From the NCBI GenBank assembly GCA_018065745.1, contig JAGHSS010000111.1, forward strand, positions 1 through 5,127: a stretch of DNA of 5,127 nt, given 5' to 3'. Of the stretch, positions 1 to 5,127 are shown in pieces. Within the stretch, counting starts at the first letter, position 1; each line of letters opens with the position of its first letter. Below the pieces are notes generated by a model that was not told the DNA's origin, did not search any database, and saw only the letters and a list, made by a program, of their open reading frames with translations. The position numbers and the translations under genes were made by a program. The stretch comes from Candidatus Neoflavobacterium equi. Lineage in GTDB: Bacteria > Bacteroidota > Bacteroidia > Flavobacteriales > Flavobacteriaceae.

Positions 1-1228
1 TTTCTGGATATTTCAAAATTAAAATTTCATAAGCTTGTATGGCTTTCTGATATTTTTTCTGTTCAAGATATACTTTGGCTAAGGTCTCTGTCATGAGGTA
101 AGAGTTGTCAGCGTTTGATTTCTCGAGGTTTACAGCAGAAACGACGGCTGTTTTTGAGGTGACAATTTTTGGATTTGTCTCGATAAATTTATCAATTAAT
201 TCTAATTTTTTTAGTTTTTCAGGATCTTTTAACGGTTTGATTTGGATAGAAGTATTCAAATCTGTCACCTTTTTAACTTCTTTTAAGACCTCAGGAGCTT
301 CAATTTTATCTTCTTTAACAACTTCTATTTTGGCAGTCGTTGTTGTGTTTTCTCGCTCAATCGGTTTGGTCTTGGTCAACTGCAACCACTCTTGGAAGGA
401 ATGGGATTCATTGGCGTCAAAGTTCAAAGGTTTTCCCAGAGATAACTTTTCAGCTACACGCTCCAAATTTTGATCTTTGGATTGTGACTCCACTTCATCT
501 TTGGCCGTTTCTACACTTGTTGGTTCAGGGGTAATCTCCTGTGTATTGGTTTCAACAGGTGAAACGTGTTCCATTGTGGGCGTTGGTTCCGTGTTGTCAA
601 TAACGGGTGTTTCCTCAGCAGGTTCTTCAAAAAGCACCTCTGTAATTGCCTCTTGTGGTGTTTCCACCTGAGAAAACAAATCAGGGGCATCAGTCGTTGC
701 AACTTCAGTTGTGTTTTCTGGCGCTTCCAATTTGAGAAACTCCAAATCAATGCATACTTCTACCTGTTGTTCACTGTCTTGATTTGTGAATGAAATGGTT
801 TTGAGAATGGATTGTTCTAAGGGAGTTACCTGTGGGTTTTGTACTTCTTCAGCGACTTCAACTTGTTGGGTTTGCGCAACGGCAACCTCTTCAGTTTTGG
901 CTTCTTGAATTGTAGTACTTGTATTTATTGGATTTACAAACGTTTCTGTCTCTTCTTGAACATTGTCCTGATTGTAAAATTCCATGCTGTGGAATTGCAC
1001 TGAGGTAATGAAGTCAAACAAGATACTTCTGTCTGTGGTATGCGCAGCTGTTCTTTTTAATTCAGCGTTGTATTTATAACTGTTTTCTTGGTATAAACCT
1101 TTTAAATACAAGGCTCTAGCACTTTGTAAGTACGGAAATTCATGCAATACATGCTCTAAAGCTGTGGTTTGCAAGCTTTGTATACTTTCAGGGTGACTGA
1201 GTAAATATGTATAATCGTTTATATTCAA
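1..1228 (-). CDS. TPR-containing hypothetical protein, flavobacterial lptE-adjacent family (partial, 3' end outside window)
   Basis: The reading frame is open from a TTG at 1226-1228 to the left edge: 409 codons with no stop, so the C-terminus is missing. The start is forced. An in-frame TAA lies two codons upstream (1232-1234), and the first in-frame ATG falls near residue 83, past a clearly folded N-terminus. Residues 1-76 look conserved, with EFPYLQSARALYLKGL (30-45) and TTDRSILFDFITS (64-76). Residues of about 85-255 are rich in Glu, Thr, Pro, Val and Gln and are probably disordered. A second conserved-looking patch, with GKPLNF and HSFQEWLQLTK, lies near 258-287. LELIDKFIETNPKI follows near 342-356. 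The visible end (about 373-409) reads as one TPR-like helix pair, LAKVYLEQKKYQKAIQAYEI. There is no signal peptide or membrane segment, so it is probably cytoplasmic. It begins 15 bp after lptE and is probably co-transcribed with it. From memory, a similar protein sits between lptE and secG in flavobacteria. Its function is unknown to me; a scaffold role is only a guess from the TPR. Confidence 0.85.
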   Translation of the reverse strand, partial: MNINDYTYLLSHPESIQSLQTTALEHVLHEFPYLQSARALYLKGLYQENSYKYNAELKRTAAHTTDRSILFDFITSVQFHSMEFYNQDNVQEETETFVNPINTSTTIQEAKTEEVAVAQTQQVEVAEEVQNPQVTPLEQSILKTISFTNQDSEQQVEVCIDLEFLKLEAPENTTEVATTDAPDLFSQVETPQEAITEVLFEEPAEETPVIDNTEPTPTMEHVSPVETNTQEITPEPTSVETAKDEVESQSKDQNLERVAEKLSLGKPLNFDANESHSFQEWLQLTKTKPIERENTTTTAKIEVVKEDKIEAPEVLKEVKKVTDLNTSIQIKPLKDPEKLKKLELIDKFIETNPKIVTSKTAVVSAVNLEKSNADNSYLMTETLAKVYLEQKKYQKAIQAYEILILKYPE

Positions 1229-1243
1229 AATTTAGTTTTTAAA

Positions 1244-1753
1244 TTACCATTTAGCCAATGAAGCGTTGAAGACGTCTTGGGTGATTCTGGAATAGATTTC
1301 ATCCAAAGCCGTGTTTAATTGAGCGCCAATCAACTGGGTGTTTCCATCATAATCATAGAAAAATGAAAAGCGTCTTTCAAAATCCTCTTCCGGTTTTTTG
1401 CGGTTCATGAAACGCACGTTGACCGCTACAGTCAGCCTGTTTTGAGCTGCCATTTGATTGGCAGTAGCTGTCATTGGTGTGATTCTGAAATCCACAATCT
1501 CCCCTTCATAAACCAAATCACCATTGGTATTGGTCAGGTTTAAATTGGTTTGATTTTGAATCAAGTCTTGTAATGCCAATGTAAATGTTCTCTCAATTCC
1601 CGGCTCCACTAAAGGGGCGTTGTTCAGGAAGTAATTTACTTGAAAAGACTTGGCGTCAATCTTTCCTGTACCTGTAAAGTTGTACACGCCACAGCTGGTT
1701 GCTAAGACAAGTAAACTCAGGCTTAAGAAAGTTAATATGTTGTATTTTTTCAT
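1244..1753 (-). CDS. lptE: LptE-family outer-membrane LPS assembly lipoprotein
   Basis: The product is 169 residues, the usual size for Bacteroidota LptE-family proteins. LptE is the outer-membrane lipoprotein that plugs the LptD barrel and helps place lipopolysaccharide in the outer leaflet. The N-terminus MKKYN is followed by a hydrophobic stretch (about 6-18) and a lipobox-like ATSC, with Cys21 as the predicted lipidation site. Next comes CGVYNFTGTGKIDAKSFQV, typical of this family, then a mixed alpha/beta body with a beta-strand-rich middle (LVYEGEIVDFRITP, LTVAVNVRF) and a C-terminal helix (ALDEIYSRITQDVFNASLAKW). I chose the ATG at 1751-1753 because it puts the signal peptide at the very N-terminus. 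The frame could extend to 1816, but that would hide the signal and overlap the activator gene. Only 4 bp separate it from the upstream activator, so the two are probably translated from one message. The assignment rests on family resemblance, gene order and lipoprotein features; sequence similarity to E. coli LptE is low in this phylum. Confidence 0.88.
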   Translation of the reverse strand: MKKYNILTFLSLSLLVLATSCGVYNFTGTGKIDAKSFQVNYFLNNAPLVEPGIERTFTLALQDLIQNQTNLNLTNTNGDLVYEGEIVDFRITPMTATANQMAAQNRLTVAVNVRFMNRKKPEEDFERRFSFFYDYDGNTQLIGAQLNTALDEIYSRITQDVFNASLAKW

Positions 1754-1757
1754 CGTT

Positions 1758-3092
1758 TTAAAGATCAAATTGTTTGATTTTTCTGTACAAGGTACGCTCA
1801 GAGATTCCCAATTCATCTGCTGCAGCTTTTCTTCTGCCTTGGTATTTCTCCAAAGCTTTTTTGATCAATTCAATTTCCTTTTCATCCAATCTCAGCGAAT
1901 CGTGTTCTTCATCCTCATCTTCAAAGGAAACGGTGTCAATATAATTGGCATCGTCATCCAAATCATCTTGATCTATAAGGGTATATGGATCGTTGTTTGG
2001 GAAAGTTGTTCCCGGGAAATTGTTGTTTTGACTTACTGGAATTGCAGTAAGCGGCTTGGCTTTGGTTTCTGAATCTTGATTGTAAGGAGTAACACCTTCC
2101 TCTTCCTTGCCATAAATGCGTTGAATCAACGTTTTGTTGGTTTCCTGAACTTTGTTGGAATTGCCGTTTTGCATCAATTCAAGCGTTAACTTTTTCAAGT
2201 CGTTTAAGTCAGCCTTCATGTCAAACAGGATTTTATATAAAATCTCGCGTTCATTGCTGAAATCACTTTCGTTTTTGCTGTTGTTGATTACAGAGGGTAA
2301 ACTCTTCTCAGATTTTGGCAGGTATTGCGATATGATCTGTAGGTTTATTTCCCTATTGGGTTCCAAAACAGATATTTGCTCTGCAAAGTTGCGCAACTGT
2401 CTGATGTTTCCATTCCAAGAATATTGGGACAGGTAGTTTACAGCTTGAGGGTCCAATTTAACCGCTGGCATTTTGTATTTGTGTGCAAAATCTGATGCAA
2501 ATTTGCGGAACAACAAATGAATGTCCTCCTTGCGGTCTCTTAGAGGTGGTAAACCAATTTCCACAGTGCTCAGCCTGTAGTATAAATCTTCTCTGAATTT
2601 GTTTTTCTCAATGGCGTCAAACATTTTGACGTTAGTCGCGGCAACAATGCGCACGTTTGTCTTCTGTACTTGGGAAGAACCTACTTTGATAAATTCTCCA
2701 TTTTCCAAAACGCGCAGCAACCTTACTTGGGTTGTCAGTGGGAGTTCACCCACTTCATCCAAAAAGATGGTACCTCCGTCAGCCACTTCAAAATATCCTT
2801 CTCTGGTTGTAGTAGCTCCCGTAAAAGCTCCTTTTTCATGACCAAAAAGCTCAGAATCAATGGTTCCTTCAGGGATTGCACCACAGTTCACGGCAATGTA
2901 CTTGCCGTGTTTTCTGTGTGATAGTGCATGTATAATTTTGGGAATGCTTTCCTTACCAACACCACTTTCTCCAGTCACAAGGACAGAGATGTCTGTGGGC
3001 GCCACTTGAATTGCTTTTTCAATAGCGCGATTTAACTTGGGGTCGTTCCCAATAATTTCAAATCGTTGTTTGATTGATTGAACGCTTTCCAT
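1758..3092 (-). CDS. Sigma-54-dependent transcriptional activator (AAA+ and Fis-type HTH, no receiver domain)
   Basis: This 444-residue bacterial enhancer-binding protein would use ATP hydrolysis to remodel sigma-54 RNA polymerase at -24/-12 promoters. The AAA+ core starts almost at once, near residue 12. It has Walker A GESGVGKE (41-48), the sigma-54-contacting loop GAFTGA (88-93), Walker B GGTIFLDEVGEL (106-117), the arginine-finger region FREDLYYRL (166-174) and a sensor II region WNGNIRQLRN (226-235). After the core come a helix with coiled-coil character (about 281-309), a long low-complexity linker with an acidic run (about 374-398), and a C-terminal Fis-type helix-turn-helix (about 403-444, with GRRKAAADELGISERTLYRKI). 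No receiver, PAS or GAF domain is present, so any signal must act in trans or through expression level, as with PspF. The family's usual WPGN is WNGN here. The gene starts 30 bp after miaB and ends 4 bp before lptE. Its target genes cannot be read from this window. The class is certain; the specific regulator name is not. Confidence 0.95.
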   Translation of the reverse strand: MESVQSIKQRFEIIGNDPKLNRAIEKAIQVAPTDISVLVTGESGVGKESIPKIIHALSHRKHGKYIAVNCGAIPEGTIDSELFGHEKGAFTGATTTREGYFEVADGGTIFLDEVGELPLTTQVRLLRVLENGEFIKVGSSQVQKTNVRIVAATNVKMFDAIEKNKFREDLYYRLSTVEIGLPPLRDRKEDIHLLFRKFASDFAHKYKMPAVKLDPQAVNYLSQYSWNGNIRQLRNFAEQISVLEPNREINLQIISQYLPKSEKSLPSVINNSKNESDFSNEREILYKILFDMKADLNDLKKLTLELMQNGNSNKVQETNKTLIQRIYGKEEEGVTPYNQDSETKAKPLTAIPVSQNNNFPGTTFPNNDPYTLIDQDDLDDDANYIDTVSFEDEDEEHDSLRLDEKEIELIKKALEKYQGRRKAAADELGISERTLYRKIKQFDL

Positions 3093-3122
3093 ATTGTTTT
3101 GTTTGTAAAACTAAAATTTGTA

Positions 3123-4568
3123 TTAGTTCATTTCACTGTATCCTACTGCTTCACCAATTAAAGTTGCCGTGGTACATTCATTTACTTTAACCATAACGAA
3201 TTCACCAACTTTGTAGTTTTCTTTAGGGAAAACGACTACTGTGTTTTGGTTGTTTCTTCCTGACCAATGCAAGTCAGAACGCTTGGATGATTTTTCAATC
3301 AACACCTCCACCGTTTGTCCCACAAAGCGTGCGGTTCTTTGGTAAGCGATGTCTTGTTGAAGATCTACAATTTCTTGAAGTCTGCGTTTTTTAACCTCTT
3401 CAGGAACGTCGTCCTCCAATTTTCTTGCTGCCAAGGTACCCGGTCTTTCAGAATATGCGAACATGAATCCAAAATCATAACGTACATAGTTCAACAAAGA
3501 CAATGTATCTTGGTGATCTTCTTCAGTTTCTGTTGGGAAACCTGTGATGATATCTTGAGACAAAGAGATGTCTGGAATGATGTTTTTGATTTTGTCAACC
3601 AACTCCATATATTCTTCTCTGGTGTGTTGTCTGTTCATCTCTTTCAAGATTCTAGTACTTCCAGATTGAACCGGTAGGTGAATGTAGTTACAGATGTTGT
3701 GGTGTTTTGCAATGACGTGCAACACCTCTTCATGCATGTCTTGTGGGTTAGATGTTGAGAATCTAAATCTCATTTTTGGGAATGCAATAGCACACATATC
3801 CAAAAGCTGAGCAAAGTCAACAGCTGTAGCTTTTTGCATGTCTGTAGCCTTGTCGTAATCTTTTTTAAGACCACCACCATACCACAAATAACTGTCTACA
3901 TTTTGTCCCAACAAGGTCACTTCTTTGAAACCACGGCTCCACAAGTCTGCAATTTCATCCATGATGCTTTGTGGCTCACGGCTTCTTTCACGACCTCTGG
4001 TAAATGGCACCACACAGAATGTACACATGTTGTCACAACCTCTTGTAATAGATACAAAAGCGGTAACTCCGTTACTGTTTAGACGCACAGGAGCAATGTC
4101 TCCATAAGTTTCATCCTTAGACAAGATCACGTTGATGGCATCTCTTCCTTCACCCACTTCTTTAAGTAAGTTTGGAAGGTCTTTGTAAGCATCTGGGCCC
4201 ACCACCATGTCCACAATCTTCTCTTCTTCTAAAAACTTACTTTTTAGGCGTTCTGCCATACATCCCAAAACCCCAACTTTCATGTCTGGGTTTATTTTTT
4301 TAACGGCATTATATTTCTCCAAACGCTTTCTTACCGTTTGTTCTGCTTTATCTCTGATGGAACAAGTATTGACCAAAACCAGGTCAGCTTCTTCTAAAAT
4401 TTGAGTCGTGTTGTATCCTTCATTGTGTAGAATAGACGCGACAATTTCACTGTCAGAAAAATTCATTTGACAGCCATAGCTTTCAATAAAAAGTTTTTTA
4501 TTGTTGCTTTCTTTTTGTTCTAACACAAGGCTTGTACCTTGCTTATTTTCTTCAATTATTTTTTCCAT
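3123..4568 (-). CDS. miaB: tRNA-2-methylthio-N6-dimethylallyladenosine synthase MiaB
   Basis: This 481-residue radical-SAM methylthiotransferase converts i6A to ms2i6A at position 37 of tRNAs reading UNN codons, acting after MiaA in the cytoplasm. An N-terminal tail of about 24 residues comes before the UPF0004 domain, whose three cysteines bind the auxiliary Fe-S cluster: Cys33 (ESYGCQMNFSDSE), Cys69 (VNTCSIRDKAEQ) and Cys103 (GVLGCMAER). The radical-SAM cluster motif is CDNMCTFC (Cys178, Cys182, Cys185), followed by VVPFTRGRERSR. A C-terminal TRAM RNA-binding domain covers about 414-478. The YGCQMN...DSE signature separates MiaB from RimO (LGCPKN) and MtaB (LGCKVN). All cluster ligands are present and the length is normal for the family, so the enzyme should be active. 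It is the first gene of the probable miaB-activator-lptE-TPR operon and has its own promoter-like element just upstream. The ATG at 4566-4568 lies 30 bp downstream of that element. Confidence 0.97.
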   Translation of the reverse strand: MEKIIEENKQGTSLVLEQKESNNKKLFIESYGCQMNFSDSEIVASILHNEGYNTTQILEEADLVLVNTCSIRDKAEQTVRKRLEKYNAVKKINPDMKVGVLGCMAERLKSKFLEEEKIVDMVVGPDAYKDLPNLLKEVGEGRDAINVILSKDETYGDIAPVRLNSNGVTAFVSITRGCDNMCTFCVVPFTRGRERSREPQSIMDEIADLWSRGFKEVTLLGQNVDSYLWYGGGLKKDYDKATDMQKATAVDFAQLLDMCAIAFPKMRFRFSTSNPQDMHEEVLHVIAKHHNICNYIHLPVQSGSTRILKEMNRQHTREEYMELVDKIKNIIPDISLSQDIITGFPTETEEDHQDTLSLLNYVRYDFGFMFAYSERPGTLAARKLEDDVPEEVKKRRLQEIVDLQQDIAYQRTARFVGQTVEVLIEKSSKRSDLHWSGRNNQNTVVVFPKENYKVGEFVMVKVNECTTATLIGEAVGYSEMN

Positions 4569-4598
4569 AAATCACTTAAAAGTGTATTATTCAGTTTG

Positions 4599-4606
4599 CA
4601 AAGATA
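4599..4606 (-). promoter_or_regulatory. Bacteroidota-type -7 promoter element of miaB
   Basis: Read on the minus strand this is TATCTTTG, an exact match to the Bacteroidota consensus TAnnTTTG. It ends 30 bp before the miaB ATG, which leaves a short leader of roughly 20-25 nt. No TTTG is seen at the usual -33 spacing. Instead, one arm of the 4625-4639 palindrome ends 18 bp upstream. The element probably drives miaB and the genes after it. This is a consensus match only. Confidence 0.6.
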
Positions 4607-4624
4607 AAAATTAAAATTTGTTTT

Positions 4625-4639
4625 CTGACAGGATGTCAG
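4625..4639. promoter_or_regulatory. Perfect inverted repeat CTGACA-GGA-TGTCAG, candidate operator for miaB
   Basis: The two 6-bp arms are exact reverse complements around a 3-bp centre. The repeat lies in the 107-bp spacer between the rlpA-like gene and miaB, and its miaB-proximal arm ends 18 bp upstream of the -7 element, where a -33 element would sit. That placement suits a transcription-factor site that blocks or replaces -33 recognition. A terminator for the rlpA-like gene is the main alternative, but a 6-bp stem with a triloop and no clean T-run on the minus strand is weak. The binding protein is unknown; the activator encoded in the same operon is one candidate by position only. Confidence 0.45.
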
Positions 4640-4675
4640 TTAATTTAAAATTTTTAACGCGGGGTGATTTTTGGT

Positions 4676-5092
4676 TTATTTAAGCACTTCTATAGACACG
4701 ACAATAGACCCGTGGGATTTTTTGTCAGAGATGTCAAAGAATGCTTTTTGAGTCAAGTCAATTTCTCTTGTTTTACTGTGTGGTCCTCTGTCATTAACCG
4801 TTACCACAACAGATTTTTTATTTTTGACATTAGTCACTTTAATCTTAGTTCCAAAGGGAAGTTTTTTGTGGGCTGCTGTTAATTTATTGTTATTAAATAC
4901 AGTGCCACTCGCGGTTTTTCTGCCGTTCAATTTACTGGAATAGTAACTTGCGGTTACATTTGATTTGTAGGGTTTTCCTTCGTAAATTGTCAGAGAGTCA
5001 CTTTCTTGCTCATAATATGTATTAGAAGCAGAAATGGGTAAAACGTTTGTTATTAAACACGTTAAAAGACATAATACTTTAATAAATTTCAT
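4676..5092 (-). CDS. Secreted RlpA-like double-psi beta-barrel protein (septal ring lytic transglycosylase family)
   Basis: The 138-residue product has an N-terminal signal peptide: MKFIK, a hydrophobic core of about 6-18, and a likely signal peptidase I site after Ala22 (PISA-SN). The mature part is essentially a single RlpA-like domain (about 46-137). It has TASYYSSKLNGRKTASG (47-63), TAAHKKLPFGTKIKVTN (72-88) and VNDRGP (99-104), then IDLTQKAF. His75 and Asp101 match the positions of the catalytic residues of RlpA, which cuts naked glycan strands of peptidoglycan. I chose the ATG at 5090-5092 because it begins the signal peptide; an ATG at 5120-5122 would add ten residues ahead of it. There is no lipobox at the cleavage site and no SPOR domain, so septal targeting as in E. 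coli or Pseudomonas RlpA is not supported. The 35 bp upstream inside the window show no clear promoter. A 107-bp gap and a separate promoter suggest it is not strictly in the miaB operon. The fold is secure; lytic activity is inferred. Confidence 0.9.
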   Translation of the reverse strand: MKFIKVLCLLTCLITNVLPISASNTYYEQESDSLTIYEGKPYKSNVTASYYSSKLNGRKTASGTVFNNNKLTAAHKKLPFGTKIKVTNVKNKKSVVVTVNDRGPHSKTREIDLTQKAFFDISDKKSHGSIVVSIEVLK

Positions 5093-5127
5093 AGTTTCTA
5101 TAAGTGTTATTTGGATTAGCAATATAC

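Noticed and set aside
105..473. 122-codon plus-strand ORF opposite the TPR-protein gene
   Set aside because: It is antisense to a longer frame with recognisable conserved motifs. Its Ser/Phe/Val-rich product is what results from reading Glu/Lys/Thr-rich codons on the wrong strand.
511..750. 79-codon minus-strand ORF with an ATG start
   Set aside because: It is out of frame with, and nested inside, the TTG-started gene that spans the whole region.
1754..1816. 21-codon N-terminal extension of lptE
   Set aside because: It would bury the lipoprotein signal peptide and overlap the end of the activator gene. The ATG at 1753 explains everything better.
2325..2337. Possible sigma-54 promoter TGGCAGGTATTGC on the plus strand
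   Set aside because: The GG-to-GC spacing is two bases too short, it lies inside the activator coding sequence, and it would drive transcription against all the genes.
3315..3677. 120-codon plus-strand ORF opposite miaB
   Set aside because: It is antisense to well-conserved MiaB coding sequence and has no recognisable features.
4625..4657. Rho-independent terminator for the RlpA-like gene
   Set aside because: The only GC-containing hairpin has a 6-bp stem, sits over 35 bp after the stop codon and lacks a T-run on the minus strand. The adjacent AT-rich dyad (4645-4657) is imperfect and has no GC stem.
5093..5122. Upstream ATG adding ten residues to the RlpA-like protein
   Set aside because: The signal peptide starts naturally at MKFIK (5092); the extra residues show no support.

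Overview
The window looks like chromosomal DNA of a member of the Bacteroidota, most probably Flavobacteriia. The signs are the AT-rich composition, A-rich leaders in place of Shine-Dalgarno sites, a Bacteroidota-type -7 promoter element (TATCTTTG) upstream of miaB, and a gene order familiar from flavobacterial genomes: miaB, a sigma-54 activator, lptE, then a TPR-type protein. The species cannot be named from the sequence alone.

All five genes I can support lie on the minus strand, so they are read from right to left. At the right end (4676-5092) is a small secreted RlpA-like double-psi beta-barrel protein. A 107-bp spacer follows (4569-4675). It carries a -7 promoter element and a perfect CTGACA-GGA-TGTCAG inverted repeat where the -33 element would be expected. 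Then come miaB (3123-4568), a sigma-54-dependent activator with no receiver domain (1758-3092), the LptE-family lipoprotein (1244-1753, 4 bp after the activator) and a large TPR-containing protein of unknown function. That last gene starts at a TTG at 1228 and runs off the left edge. The gaps inside the miaB-to-TPR run are 30, 4 and 15 bp, so the four genes probably form one operon.

Functionally the window combines tRNA modification (MiaB), transcription control through sigma-54 (the activator), lipopolysaccharide export to the outer membrane (LptE) and peptidoglycan or envelope remodelling (RlpA-like). Joint control of the envelope genes by the activator is an inference from position only.

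No RNA genes, mobile elements, CRISPR arrays or long repeats were seen. The region is mostly an ordinary, conserved core segment. The points that deserve a second look are the palindrome at the miaB promoter, the sensor-less activator joined to lptE, and the TTG-started gene whose two conserved ends flank a variable-looking acidic spacer. I found no clear new defence or mobile system.
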